A stretch of 64,000 nt of DNA from Paenibacillus sp. GP183 (GCF_900104695.1 NZ_FNSW01000001.1:4086001-4150000); one strand, 5' to 3'; positions 27,652-36,945 are shown, counted from the first letter of the stretch. The notes: generated by a model not told the origin, from the sequence alone. Numbers and translations are program-made.

Positions 27652-28164
27652 TTGGAGCAGAAATTCACGAAAGAAACCCGATGTTTTAAAATACAACGAG
27701 TCTTTCCAACAGATGTCAATAACCATGAAACGCTCTTCGGCGGTAAGCTGATGTCTTACATTGACGATATTGCTTCCATCTCTGCTTCCAAGCTATGCCG
27801 TGTGACAGCCGTTACGGCTTCAACGGATTCAGTTGATTTTCTGCTGCCCATCCGGCCTACGGACTCAGTATCCCTGGAATCCTTTGTCACTTGGACGGGC
27901 AAGAGCTCGATGGAGGTTTTTGTCAAAGTGATCCGGGAAGATTTAAGGAGCGGCGAAAGGAAAATTGCAGCAACCTCGTTTCTTACCTTTGTAGCGCTCA
28001 ACGAACAAAGTCAAACGATTATGATACCTCGGATCGTGCCTGAAACGGAAGAAGAGAAGAAATTATTCGAAACGGCCGAGCACAGAACCGAAATGAGAAA
28101 GCATCGAAGAGAAGAAAGCCGGAAGTTCGCTGATTATCTGCTAACGAAATATCCGTGGGAATGA
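27652..28164 (+). CDS. hotdog-fold acyl-CoA thioesterase, YkhA-like
   Basis: A 170-residue cytosolic thioesterase of the YciA/YkhA type. Seen: the hotdog helix DVNNHETLFGGKLMSYIDDIASISASKLC with catalytic Asn/Gly-Gly region, TASTDSVDFLLPI, and the final strand TSFLTFVALNE. It hydrolyses medium to long acyl-CoA. It starts at TTG 27652 with GGAG eight bases upstream. It lies between the oxidoreductase and an SDR gene, a loose lipid- or CoA-related grouping on the same strand. Confidence 0.87.
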   Translation: MEQKFTKETRCFKIQRVFPTDVNNHETLFGGKLMSYIDDIASISASKLCRVTAVTASTDSVDFLLPIRPTDSVSLESFVTWTGKSSMEVFVKVIREDLRSGERKIAATSFLTFVALNEQSQTIMIPRIVPETEEEKKLFETAEHRTEMRKHRREESRKFADYLLTKYPWE

Positions 28165-28259
28165 ATTCGCTATCATTTCAATATAAATCATCGTATAGTG
28201 AATAGTAGATGCACATTGGATCTATATGTGTAATGAACATATGAGAGGAGATCACCAAG

Positions 28260-29021
28260 ATGTATCCTACATTTGATTTGAAGGGCAAAGTTGCAGTTGT
28301 CACAGGCGCAAGTATGGGGATTGGTTATGGACTTGCTAAAGCTTTAGCGAATGCGGGTGCCACCGTAGTGGCTACGGCACGGCATATGAAGGAACTGCAG
28401 AGTCTGGTTGATGAAATTAGCCGAGAGGGTGGCGAGGCGCTGGCCATCTCCCTGGATGTTACGGATGTCAAGGACATCGAAGAGGTCATGAAAGAGGTAC
28501 AGCACAAGTTTGGTTCCATTGACATTCTGGTCAATAATGCCGGGCTCGGAGCCAATCATCTTGCAGTCGAGGTAACGGAAGAAGATTGGGACCTGATGAT
28601 GGATGTAAATTTGAAAGGCTTGTTTTTTTGCTGTCAGGCTGCAGGCAAGATCATGCTTCAGCAAGGCTGTGGAAAGATCGTGAATATAAGCTCCCAAGCA
28701 AGTGTTGTCGGTATTAAGGAACATGCAGTCTACTGCGCCTCCAAGGGGGGAGTTAACCAACTCACACGTGTCCTTGCTCTGGAATGGTCCTCGAAAGGCG
28801 TAAATGTGAATGCAGTCGCACCTACCTTTACATATACACCTGGTACTGCGGAGCGTCTTGACGATCCTTCTTATTTAAAAGGCGTTGTGGACCGTATTCC
28901 GATTGGTCGTGTGGCGGAGATTAAGGACGTGGCCGGCGCCGTGATTTATCTGGCCTCCCCTGCCGGTGATATGGTGACGGGAACTGTTCTGCTGATTGAC
29001 GGCGGTTGGACAGCACAGTAA
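28260..29021 (+). CDS. short-chain dehydrogenase/reductase
   Basis: A 253-residue classical SDR. The cofactor motif VVTGASMGIGYG is at 14-25, NNAG at ILVNNAGLGAN, catalytic Ser in VNISSQAS, and Tyr-x-x-x-Lys in YCASKGGVNQLTRVLALEW. The C-terminal MVTGTVLLIDGGWTAQ is typical. It resembles gluconate 5-dehydrogenase or 3-oxoacyl-ACP-reductase-like members; the substrate cannot be determined. GAGAGGAG precedes ATG 28260. Confidence 0.9.
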   Translation: MYPTFDLKGKVAVVTGASMGIGYGLAKALANAGATVVATARHMKELQSLVDEISREGGEALAISLDVTDVKDIEEVMKEVQHKFGSIDILVNNAGLGANHLAVEVTEEDWDLMMDVNLKGLFFCCQAAGKIMLQQGCGKIVNISSQASVVGIKEHAVYCASKGGVNQLTRVLALEWSSKGVNVNAVAPTFTYTPGTAERLDDPSYLKGVVDRIPIGRVAEIKDVAGAVIYLASPAGDMVTGTVLLIDGGWTAQ

Positions 29022-29114
29022 TTATTTTCAGAAAACTGAACAGGACTGGATTACGGATTATTTGATCGTGCCGGTCCAATCCGAGATTGCAAGAAGAGCG
29101 AAGTCATAAATAAT

Positions 29115-29161
29115 AGGTCAGAAAGAACCGTATCGAGGTTTTTTCTGACCTTGTTTTTTTT
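29115..29161 (+). terminator. terminator after the SDR gene
   Basis: AGGTCAGAAAgAACC pairs with GGTTTTTTCTGACCT and is followed by a run of T. Confidence 0.85.
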
Positions 29162-29301
29162 GTTCCTCCGATGTTGCTAAAGTTATTTAACAGCTTGTCG
29201 GCATAACCTATTGAATGGATACATAGGATTACACTAATAGCGAGACTGTTATGAAATATGATGATGGACCTTGAAAAATTAGTGAAAGAGGTGTAAATCT
29301 T

Positions 29302-29637
29302 ATGGTGAATTCAAACGAGTCTGTCGTTCAACCCGATCCGGGCGATGTACAGAGCAACAAAGGTATGGCAGTGCTGGCCTATATCATCTTCTTTATTCCG
29401 CTGCTGGCTGCGAAGGATTCCAGGTTTGCGATGTATCATGCGAATCAGGGATTGGTGCTCTTTCTCGGGGCAGTCGCTTCCAACATAGTGCTCGGCATGA
29501 TACCAATCATTGGCTGGATTTTGCTGCCTTTTGCCAATTTAGCCATACTGGTCTTTGCCATTATAGGCATTATTAACGCAGCCAATGGCCGTAATAAACC
29601 GCTTCCGCTTATCGGCGGGATCAATATCTTGAGATAA
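29302..29637 (+). CDS. DUF4870-type small membrane protein
   Basis: A 111-residue membrane protein. A polar N-terminus is followed by MAVLAYIIFFIPLL, the characteristic RFAMYHANQGLVLF loop, and two more hydrophobic helices (about 55-75 and 77-95). These features match the DUF4870/YtcI-like family of unknown function. AAGAGG precedes ATG 29302. It is monocistronic. Confidence 0.8.
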   Translation: MVNSNESVVQPDPGDVQSNKGMAVLAYIIFFIPLLAAKDSRFAMYHANQGLVLFLGAVASNIVLGMIPIIGWILLPFANLAILVFAIIGIINAANGRNKPLPLIGGINILR

Positions 29638-29744
29638 GATCAACCGCTAAAGGCACCAGCGGTCCATAAAACGATGACATCCAAATTTCGGTTGCTCTGT
29701 TCGCCGAGGGGGTGTATACTTATAGGTAATTAAACCTATTCACA

Positions 29745-29845
29745 AAAATGAAAAGGCAAACTTATTGAAAAATAAGGACGCAAAGCCTCAGGTCTAAAGC
29801 AGGAATCCTGCCAAGACAGCTGGGCTGCCAAAAGTGTGCGAGCAT
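29745..29845 (+). ncRNA. second c-di-GMP-I (GEMM) riboswitch
   Basis: AAAAGGCAAAC, P2 hairpin CTTAT/ATAAG and GGACGCAAAGCCTCAGGTCT, followed by GACAGCTGGGCTGCC, match the GEMM-I aptamer. GGCA at the 5' side pairs with TGCC at the 3' side. A T-tailed terminator follows at once. GGGC in the aptamer's 3' arm can pair with GCCC of the terminator, so folding of aptamer and terminator is probably coupled. The downstream gene is a 58-residue protein of unknown function. Confidence 0.88.
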
Positions 29846-29856
29846 AATCAGCTTAC

Positions 29857-29879
29857 GCCCCCTTTTGGGGCTATTTTTG
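29857..29879 (+). terminator. riboswitch-controlled terminator
   Basis: GCCCC pairs with GGGGC around CTTTT, followed by TATTTTTG. It lies between the aptamer and the ribosome site of the small gene, the expression platform position. Confidence 0.85.
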
Positions 29880-29897
29880 TTGGACAAAAGGAGGAAA

Positions 29898-30074
29898 ATG
29901 ATGAACAGTCAAATCCGTTCCAAGAAGTATCAACAAATATCAGAAGAGCTCAATGCAATACTGGGATACGATATTGTGAATAATCTTCAAGAGCTGGAGA
30001 TCAGCGAACTGGCAAAGCTCAGGGAGAGCCTGAGTCGTATTGAATCCTATTTACACAATGCTATGTTAAATTAA
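29898..30074 (+). CDS. 58-residue protein under c-di-GMP riboswitch control
   Basis: A small soluble protein from ATG 29898 (or the adjacent ATG 29901), behind AAAGGAGG. The sequence is charged and helical, with two probable helices (SKKYQQISEELNAILGYDIV and ELEISELAKLRESLSRIESY), no signal peptide and no membrane segment. I do not recognise the family. It lies between the riboswitch terminator and a second terminator at 30110, so it is probably transcribed alone. Regulation by c-di-GMP suggests a role in motility, matrix or sporulation decisions, but nothing in the protein shows which. Confidence 0.75.
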   Translation: MMNSQIRSKKYQQISEELNAILGYDIVNNLQELEISELAKLRESLSRIESYLHNAMLN

Positions 30075-30109
30075 TATGATTGCGGAATGTGGAATCCTGT
30101 TAACTTGAG

Positions 30110-30155
30110 TGCTTGAAAATCCGTTGTGCGAGCAATGGGTTTCAGGCATTTTTTT
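30110..30155 (+). terminator. terminator after the small c-di-GMP-controlled gene
   Basis: TGCTTGAAA pairs with TTTCAGGCA with extra pairs inside, followed by seven T. Confidence 0.8.
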
Positions 30156-30300
30156 CTTTGATTTTTCTGACAATTATTTTCCAGATACAAGCTTGAACAA
30201 AAGAGGGAATGAGAGTATCATGAAAAGGACTTCTTTTCCATTCGACATAAATCCGCAATAAATCTTAGACAACATACATACAGCAGCACGGGGGCTTGAA

Positions 30301-31386
30301 GTGAGAACGAGAACAATCTTATATACTGTTATTTTCTTAGTGGTTCTGCATGCAGCTTTTCCCTATTTCATTCCAATTGATATCGTATATCACAACCGAA
30401 GCGATTACCAATTAGGTTTGAATAATATTAAAGATTTGGATGTAACCCTCGAGAAAATCAAATTGGAAATCCGCCAAAAGCAAATCAAAAACTACGGAAT
30501 CATCCTTGGAGATTCGGTGTTCTACGGAAGTCCCGGCAATTCCGATCAAGTGGTCAACGTTTTTATGGAAGGTGAACTGAGGAAAGCGACGGGGGACCCT
30601 AACTATCGCCTGTTTAATCTGGCTTTTCCTGCCATGCAAAATGGAGATCTATATGTCATGCTGCTTAAGCTGGACCGACTGGGAATTTCAACGGATCATC
30701 TGATCCTTAATACCCGGTATTCCAGCTTTGTTCCGCGAACCCCCGGTCCTCGAGCTGTGTTTTGGTTCTATGATGATTTGCGCAAACTGGATCGCAGCAG
30801 CTATGACCATGTACTGCCGCAGCTGATGGCCAATGGAATTAAACCGCCATCCACCTTTTATGAGGTCACAAAGAATTGGCTAAACCAAGATGTACTGCCG
30901 AGCTTCAATCCTTACGCTTATAGGGATTATTTCCGGAAAATGCTGAAAAACTTCGCGTTAACGACTTTGAACTTGCCGATACCGGATGACGCTCTTGGGG
31001 ATATTCGGCCTTATTATGAAAAGGATTACCTGGAGGAATATATCCATATGGATGAGGTCAAAGATAGTTATAACGACCAACCTTTTGATATGACGTCCTC
31101 TAATTATGATATTTATTTTATGGATAAAATCATGGAGCATCAAAAGAATAAAAAGACGCTGCTCGTCTTGACCGGCGCCAATCAAACCCTGCTGAATTCT
31201 TATATCGATAAGCCGGGCTACAAAGCCAATTTGGCGTCAATTGACCGCTACTTGGGGTCCAAGCCTGTGGAGTATCTGAATTTGGAGGGAGTCATTCCGG
31301 ATACATATTTTACCGATCATACGCATTTGATCCCGGATGGATACAGCAAGCTGTCAGAAATTGTCCTGCAACATTATCCGAAATAA
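30301..31386 (+). CDS. SGNH-like exported protein partnered with an MBOAT acyltransferase
   Basis: A 361-residue protein with one N-terminal membrane anchor (about 5-24). An SGNH/AlgX-like domain follows: GIILGDSVFYGSPGNSD holds the block-I Gly-Asp-Ser, and the C-terminal DHTHLIPDGYSKLSE holds the Asp/His pair. Proteins of this type receive acyl groups from a membrane MBOAT partner and transfer them to an extracellular polymer, as in alginate or cellulose acetylation. GTG 30301 follows GGGGG. The MBOAT gene starts 13 bases after the stop, so the two form an operon. Confidence 0.8.
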   Translation: MRTRTILYTVIFLVVLHAAFPYFIPIDIVYHNRSDYQLGLNNIKDLDVTLEKIKLEIRQKQIKNYGIILGDSVFYGSPGNSDQVVNVFMEGELRKATGDPNYRLFNLAFPAMQNGDLYVMLLKLDRLGISTDHLILNTRYSSFVPRTPGPRAVFWFYDDLRKLDRSSYDHVLPQLMANGIKPPSTFYEVTKNWLNQDVLPSFNPYAYRDYFRKMLKNFALTTLNLPIPDDALGDIRPYYEKDYLEEYIHMDEVKDSYNDQPFDMTSSNYDIYFMDKIMEHQKNKKTLLVLTGANQTLLNSYIDKPGYKANLASIDRYLGSKPVEYLNLEGVIPDTYFTDHTHLIPDGYSKLSEIVLQHYPK

Positions 31387-31399
31387 CGGAGGAATCCGC

Positions 31400-32824
31400 A
31401 TGCTTTTCCATACGCCAGAATTTTTTCTGCTGCTGATTGTGACCTTGATTTTGTATTATTCGATTCCCAAATGGCGCATGTATATCATCGCGCTCGCCAA
31501 CGTTATCTTTTACAGTGTCAGCGGTTGGGGCATGCTCGTCTTGTTTCTGCTCGTTACGAGTATAACCTACTTCGGTTCACTTCTTCTCCAGGGACGGTAT
31601 GCCAAGCCGGTTTTGTGGATACTCATCCTCTTGAACCTGGCCAATTTATTTTTCTTCAAATATTCGCTTTTCTTCATGCAAAATTTGGGGAAAGTGCTGC
31701 ATGTGAATCTGGTAACAGAGCATTCATTTTGGCTTACCATTGTGCTGCCAGTGGGGATTTCCTTTTACACCTTTGAATTTATATCCTACTCCGTAGATGT
31801 GTATAAGAAGAAAATCAAACCGGCTGAGTCGCTGATTGATTTTTGGATATTTGTCGCTTTTTTCGCGCACCTGATCGCGGGTCCAATTATGCGCGGGCAT
31901 GAATTCCTGCCGCAGGTGGAGAAGATCAAATCGATCAAGGGCACATGGTACAATTTTAAAATGGGTTCCTTCTATTTAATGCTGGGGCTGTTCAAGAAAA
32001 TCATGCTCGCCGATTACCTCTCAGGCACGGTTAACCGCTATTTCGCTCATCCGGAGCTATTGACGGGCAGTCAAGCCTGGGTCATTAGCGCGATGTTCGC
32101 TTTTCAGATTTATTTTGATTTTTCGGCTTACAGTGATATGGCCATCGGGATCGGATATTTCTTTGGGCTTGAGCTGCCGAGGAACTTCCTGACACCTTAC
32201 TTAAGTGCTAATGCGACCGAGTTCTGGCGCCGATGGCACATCACCTTATCGAGCTGGATTCGCGACTACATTTACATCTCACTGGGCGGTTCGCGTCGAG
32301 GTGTTTTTCGAAAATATTTGAATCTGTTCCTGGCGATGACCATCTCCGGCTTTTGGCATGGCGCCATGTGGACTTTCATCATATGGGGCATGTTCCACGG
32401 AGCGCTGCTGATTCTGCATAATCTATATATGACGGTCAAAAAGAAGCTTAAATTAACATGGCTGGACAATCTGTTCATATACCGCGTAGTAGCTGTGGTT
32501 ATTTTCTTCTTGATGACTTGTATCGGCTGGGTGTTTTTCCGAATTCATAACCTGCATGATTCGCTTATGCTCATCCGACGCATGCTGTCGCTCGAAGCCT
32601 TGTCGATGCCAATGGGGATGAAGATCTACTCGCTTTGCGTGATAGCCCTCTTCGGGTTCCACATTCTCGAGCATTATCTCATTACCCGATCGGATCGAGT
32701 TTCGGCCGTATGGCATAAGGTTTTCCCTTCTCCAGTAAGAGCAGCGGCCTATGGTCTTGTCATTGTGATTGTCATCTTGTTCCTGAAAGAAAAGGAAAGC
32801 GGCTTTATCTATTTTCAGTTTTAA
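31400..32824 (+). CDS. MBOAT-family O-acyltransferase, AlgI-like
   Basis: A 474-residue polytopic membrane enzyme of the AlgI/DltB branch of MBOAT proteins, with about ten hydrophobic segments. Diagnostic blocks are HLIAGPIMRGHEFLPQ, FSAYSDMAIGIGYFFGLELP, FWRRWHITLSSWIRDYIYI, and the catalytic His in GFWHGAMWTF. It carries acyl groups across the membrane for O-acetylation of an exported polysaccharide. ATG 31400 is chosen because ACGGAGG lies eight bases before it. It works with the preceding SGNH protein. No polysaccharide synthase is adjacent, so the acceptor polymer is unknown. Confidence 0.9.
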   Translation: MLFHTPEFFLLLIVTLILYYSIPKWRMYIIALANVIFYSVSGWGMLVLFLLVTSITYFGSLLLQGRYAKPVLWILILLNLANLFFFKYSLFFMQNLGKVLHVNLVTEHSFWLTIVLPVGISFYTFEFISYSVDVYKKKIKPAESLIDFWIFVAFFAHLIAGPIMRGHEFLPQVEKIKSIKGTWYNFKMGSFYLMLGLFKKIMLADYLSGTVNRYFAHPELLTGSQAWVISAMFAFQIYFDFSAYSDMAIGIGYFFGLELPRNFLTPYLSANATEFWRRWHITLSSWIRDYIYISLGGSRRGVFRKYLNLFLAMTISGFWHGAMWTFIIWGMFHGALLILHNLYMTVKKKLKLTWLDNLFIYRVVAVVIFFLMTCIGWVFFRIHNLHDSLMLIRRMLSLEALSMPMGMKIYSLCVIALFGFHILEHYLITRSDRVSAVWHKVFPSPVRAAAYGLVIVIVILFLKEKESGFIYFQF

Positions 32825-32885
32825 AAAGATGAGGGCTGTCCCGCAAGCCAGGTTTCCGAAATTTAACCGTACGTTCAGTTGAAAT

Positions 32886-32930
32886 AAGGATATCCCTTAA
32901 CCAATTTACTTGGCTAAGGGATATCCTTTT
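32886..32930. terminator. terminator between convergent genes
   Basis: AAGGATATCCCTTA pairs with TAAGGGATATCCTT around a 15-base loop, followed by TTC; flanking TTGAAAT/ATTTCAA extends the symmetry. Confidence 0.75.
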
Positions 32931-32931
32931 C

Positions 32932-34680
32932 TCATTTCAATTCATTCAAGGGATATAAAATCAAGTCGATCGGGAAGTTAGAGCCCGCGGGCGGAGTGAA
33001 TTCGATATCCATGGCATCCTCCGTGCCCGTTGTTCTGGCGAGAACCTGCATTTCATCGAAGGCCGTCAAGACGCCGGAATTGGGAATACGGATGATCTCA
33101 TTATTGATTTTGATCGGCCCTTTGAAATAACCGCCTTTGGCTACAATCATGAGCGCCATTTTGCGAGGGTGGGCAATGTGGATCTTGTAGTCCATCCCCC
33201 AGTTGCCAAAGTTAGTCGTTGCCTGCTTCTTAACGGCATCGTACCCTTTGACAAAAGGATCGGTTGAATCATTGCCGATTATGATTCTGGAGGGCTCAGT
33301 GAAGCTGGAGCCATCCACGTCCCATTTTACATCCGATATGGGAAAGGTTCCTCGGACATGCTTGCCGTCCGAAAGCAGAGGCAATGTGCTTAACGTATCT
33401 TTGCTCAGCTTATCTGTAGCAAGAAAGGAGATCTGCAGCTCCCCGCTGGATTCTACATCATATATCAAATTCGTCCCCTGTGTCGGATAATAATCCGGCA
33501 GCTGCGCGTATACATAGCTCATCTTTGGGGGTATCACCATCTGTGTGTTGATCGGGTTATGCTGCAAAAATTCCACAGAAGCTTCACTGCCAATGATGTT
33601 GGCATATTTCGAAGGATAGACCTCTCCTTTGTTGGTCGTTGATAGAGTAATAGGCTTATCTGTCTTATTGGTGGCCATTATGGCGTAGATCAGCTTTTGC
33701 TGGGTACCATTGATATGATCCGCATAGAGACGGGCTTTGCCGTTGATCGTTTCCTGATAAACAATGCCTTTTTCAACAATTTCTTCAGGACTGTCGCTAA
33801 CCAGCAGCTTTCGATCATAACTTTCTGTCACTTTCTTGGGGAGCTCGGGTGTCTTGTCAAAATGACTCCATATATAATACCAATCGGTTTTAATCACACC
33901 GCCGACAGGCATTGTATAAAAAGGATACTCAAACTCCGATAAGTAAGTCTCTTTACTTACTGTTACCGTGGTTGTATAGATTGCACTAACCAAACCGGCA
34001 CTATTGGTCACCTGAAGTGTCACCGGATAGGTACCGGGAGCAAAGAAAGCCTCTTGGTTGCCGGTCCATTTGGAATATACTATTTTTTTGCCGCCGGGAT
34101 CATAGCTTAGATCTGCATAAGAAACAGGCTCTCCCAGCCGATAAACCGCTTTGTTGGTCGAAAACTTGGCTACGGGCTGTGATACGAACGGTGAGGACAC
34201 AGCTGAAGGCCGTGCATATTGAATCTCTACTCTTCTTAATGCGTCATTGTAGGTGTAAGCCGCACCCAAATAATCCATAACCCATGTGAGCTTGACCAAT
34301 AGGCTGCCGTTCACAATGGCTGCAACGGTATTAAAGGGCAGCTCTGCCCCATTTACATATACTTTCTTGTTGATGCTGTCGAGCGTAATGTTAGCTCCGG
34401 TTGGTGTCATAGTCACGATATACGTAGCAGGATCCCAAGTCACGCCAAAGCCCAAGGAATCTCCCAGGAATCTGGCGGGAACATACATTTTACCGTCTAT
34501 AATCGTAGTCGGGGTGGAGAGCTTCACTTGATCCTTTCCAACAAAGGCGGTGTCCTGATTAAGGTATAAAAGTATGTATTTCGAGGTCGTTGCCGCGGCT
34601 TGCGCTGATGCGAAAACCAGCAGGTTCGAAAGCAGAATGATCACCAGCAGGGGAGACATTCTTCTCATTGCATTATTCAT
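32932..34680 (-). CDS. secreted stalk-domain protein with PKD-like domain
   Basis: A 582-residue exported protein. The ATG at 34680 follows GAAGGAGC. The signal peptide ends near FASAQAAA (about residue 28). Residues 32-150 are a copper amine oxidase N-terminal domain (TTIIDGKMYVPARFLGDSLGFGV; VNGSLLVKLTWVMDYLGAAYTYN). Residues about 165-240 form a PKD/Ig-like domain (PVSYADLSYDPGG, APGTYPVTLQVTNSAG). The rest (about 250-582) is beta-rich without a recognisable family. It probably acts at the cell surface, perhaps in polymer or wall binding. It is monocistronic. Confidence 0.8.
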   Translation of the reverse strand: MNNAMRRMSPLLVIILLSNLLVFASAQAAATTSKYILLYLNQDTAFVGKDQVKLSTPTTIIDGKMYVPARFLGDSLGFGVTWDPATYIVTMTPTGANITLDSINKKVYVNGAELPFNTVAAIVNGSLLVKLTWVMDYLGAAYTYNDALRRVEIQYARPSAVSSPFVSQPVAKFSTNKAVYRLGEPVSYADLSYDPGGKKIVYSKWTGNQEAFFAPGTYPVTLQVTNSAGLVSAIYTTTVTVSKETYLSEFEYPFYTMPVGGVIKTDWYYIWSHFDKTPELPKKVTESYDRKLLVSDSPEEIVEKGIVYQETINGKARLYADHINGTQQKLIYAIMATNKTDKPITLSTTNKGEVYPSKYANIIGSEASVEFLQHNPINTQMVIPPKMSYVYAQLPDYYPTQGTNLIYDVESSGELQISFLATDKLSKDTLSTLPLLSDGKHVRGTFPISDVKWDVDGSSFTEPSRIIIGNDSTDPFVKGYDAVKKQATTNFGNWGMDYKIHIAHPRKMALMIVAKGGYFKGPIKINNEIIRIPNSGVLTAFDEMQVLARTTGTEDAMDIEFTPPAGSNFPIDLILYPLNELK

Positions 34681-34867
34681 TTGTCTAGCTCCTTCGTCGT
34701 AATACGTAAAATATAAAATTGCGGCATTGCTGTCTATCAATCTATTGTAAAGACGTTGAGAACTGAGAAAGGTTGCGAAATGAACGCAACAAGAAAAACA
34801 CTATTTTTTTAATAAAAGGTTTTGGTATATGATTGTAAGTAAAATTGTTGGATGGGGGTATGCATGG

Positions 34868-36679
34868 ATGAAAACCACGTTTGCCAGGACCTCGCTCGCG
34901 GACTCCGTTCCCCGGCTTGTCGCAACGGCAAGAGGGGACATTTCGGCTTCGCTTGTCATTCGTAATGGAACTCTGGTCAATGTTTGCTCCGGGGAAATTC
35001 TGCCTGGCCAATCTATTGCCATTCAAGGCTCACATATCGCCTATGTAGGCAAGGATGTCTCCCACCTGATCGGCGAGGAAACGCAAGTTATCGAGGCTGA
35101 GGGAAAGTACATGGCTCCCGGCCTGTTGGACGGCCATTGCCATATTGAAAGCACACAACTTACAGTTACCGAGTTTGCCAGAGCAGTACTGCCGATGGGT
35201 ACGACCGGAGGTTTTTTTGATGCGCATGAGATTACGAATGTGCTTGGCTTGAAAGGCTTGCGCTTGATGCTGGAGGAAGCGCGAACGACGCCTCTGGCTG
35301 CGTACATGCAGGTGGCCTCGTGTGTGCCCTCGACCCATGCCGGGCTTGAGACCACCGGGGCCTGGATTGGCCCCAAAGAGGTGGAGGAAGCGCTCAGCTG
35401 GGGTCCGGACATGATCGGCCTTGGCGAGGTGATGAATTTTCCCGGAGTCGTCTATGGCGACGACAAGATGATCGGGGAAATTCAAGCCACTCTGCGTGCA
35501 GGCAAAATCGTGGACGGCCACTTCACTTGGCCGTCCAGTGATTGGAGGCTCCCTGTCTACGCGGCAAGTGGTGTAACAGGGGATCATGAATGCGTGACGA
35601 AGGAAGACGTCATCGAGCGGGTGCGCCTTGGCCTCTACGCCAAGATGCGCAGAGGCTCGGCCTGGCACGATGTGGCCGAGACGATCAAGGCGCACACCGA
35701 GCACGGCATCGATACGCGCCGCATGCTGCTGGTCACCGATGACCGCAGCTCGGAGTCGCTGCTCGAGGAGGGGCACATGAACTTCGTGCTCCGCCATGCG
35801 ATCGCGCAGGGCGTAAAACCCGTCACCGCCTTCCAGATGGCGACGATCAACACCGCCGAGCGCTTCGGCGTCGCGCGCGATGTAGGCTCGCTCTCGCCGG
35901 GATCCTGCGCGGATGTGATTCTGCTTGACGGCCGGCTGGCCGACGTCCATGTGGTGATGACCATCGCCGCCGGGCAAGTGGTCGCCGAGCACGGCAAGAT
36001 GACCGCTGCCTGGGGCAGCTTTGCCTACCCCGAGGAAGCGGCGCAAACCGTTCACCTGAACAAGCGGCTTTCGGCCGGGGATTTTGCAATCCCCGCGCCT
36101 GTCGATTCCGGCACCGTTCAGGTGCGAGCGATCGAGGTCATGGAGAACCATGTGACCACGAAGGAAAAGATCGTGCAGGCGGTAGCCCAAGGTGGGCAGC
36201 TCCGCCTCGAGAATGGCCTGTGCAAGATCGCCGTTTTTGAGCGGCACACAGGCACGGGAGATCACTCCGTCGCATTTGTTACGGGCATCGGCTTTCAAGA
36301 GCCTGCGGCCATCGCGATGACTGTTGCCCATGACAGCCATAACCTCATGATCATCGGCAACGATGATGAGCTTATGGCGCGAGCCGGCAATCTCACAGCC
36401 GATGTTCACGGCGGCGTCACGGTAATCACGCGTACCGAGACGGTGACCTTCCCTTTGCCGATTGCCGGCTTAATGTCGCAAGAGCCGTTCGAGGTCGTGG
36501 CACGCCAGTCCGCCGCGATCAGCCAAGCCCTGCAGCAGGCTGGCTGCACGCTAAATTATGCCTTTATGACCTTGTCCTTGCTGGCGCTTGTAGTCATACC
36601 GGAATTGCGCCTCTCTGACAAAGGGCTTGTCCGTATATCCGAGCAGGGAATAGGCCTGGTCTCATTGTTTGCGGATTAA
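34868..36679 (+). CDS. ade: adenine deaminase
   Basis: A 603-residue amidohydrolase that deaminates adenine to hypoxanthine for purine salvage. Metal-binding GHCHIEST follows the APGLLDGH strand. Other family blocks are GTTGGFFDAHEITNVLG, GLGEVMNFPGVVYGD, ASGVTGDHECVTKEDV and the C-terminal GIGFQEPAAIAMTVAHDSHNLMIIGN. Length is typical. ATG 34868 is preferred because GGGGG lies about nine bases upstream. The interior has a markedly higher G+C third-codon content than nearby genes. No purine riboswitch is seen in front. Confidence 0.93.
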   Translation: MKTTFARTSLADSVPRLVATARGDISASLVIRNGTLVNVCSGEILPGQSIAIQGSHIAYVGKDVSHLIGEETQVIEAEGKYMAPGLLDGHCHIESTQLTVTEFARAVLPMGTTGGFFDAHEITNVLGLKGLRLMLEEARTTPLAAYMQVASCVPSTHAGLETTGAWIGPKEVEEALSWGPDMIGLGEVMNFPGVVYGDDKMIGEIQATLRAGKIVDGHFTWPSSDWRLPVYAASGVTGDHECVTKEDVIERVRLGLYAKMRRGSAWHDVAETIKAHTEHGIDTRRMLLVTDDRSSESLLEEGHMNFVLRHAIAQGVKPVTAFQMATINTAERFGVARDVGSLSPGSCADVILLDGRLADVHVVMTIAAGQVVAEHGKMTAAWGSFAYPEEAAQTVHLNKRLSAGDFAIPAPVDSGTVQVRAIEVMENHVTTKEKIVQAVAQGGQLRLENGLCKIAVFERHTGTGDHSVAFVTGIGFQEPAAIAMTVAHDSHNLMIIGNDDELMARAGNLTADVHGGVTVITRTETVTFPLPIAGLMSQEPFEVVARQSAAISQALQQAGCTLNYAFMTLSLLALVVIPELRLSDKGLVRISEQGIGLVSLFAD

Positions 36680-36732
36680 CCTCGCTTAATATTTACTGAT
36701 CATATGAGTAATGAGGAAGAATTAGTACGAAA

Positions 36733-36798
36733 AGGTGCAGAAACGCACCTTATAATCGAAATTTATACACTCTGGCCTCGTAAGGCCAGAGCATTCTT
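36733..36798 (+). terminator. two stem-loops downstream of adenine deaminase
   Basis: AAGGTGC/GCACCTT (36731-36751) and CTCTGGCCT/AGGCCAGAG (36770-36791) follow each other. The second is followed by CATTCTTTCC, a weak T-rich tail. A transcription end for the ade gene is likely. Nothing else is seen in the gap to 36946. Confidence 0.55.
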
Positions 36799-36945
36799 TC
36801 CACCATTTTTTGTTCAAGGCGACCCGATTTGATCCTCGATCCATCAGATTAATGGGAAAAAATGAAACATATTTCATTTTGTTCTCGTCAAAGGTAATAT
36901 ACAAATCATACATAGGTTTAAAAAATCGGGAGGAGAGCCCGTCTC

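Noticed and set aside
35030-36409. Long open frame (459 codons) on the minus strand inside the adenine deaminase gene
   Set aside because: It mirrors a GC-rich, strongly conserved gene; the composition is His/Arg/Gly-heavy and it has no family motif.
36722-36913. 63-codon minus-strand frame between adenine deaminase and the carboxypeptidase
   Set aside because: It runs through two terminator-like hairpins and has no ribosome site; the hairpins explain the sequence better.
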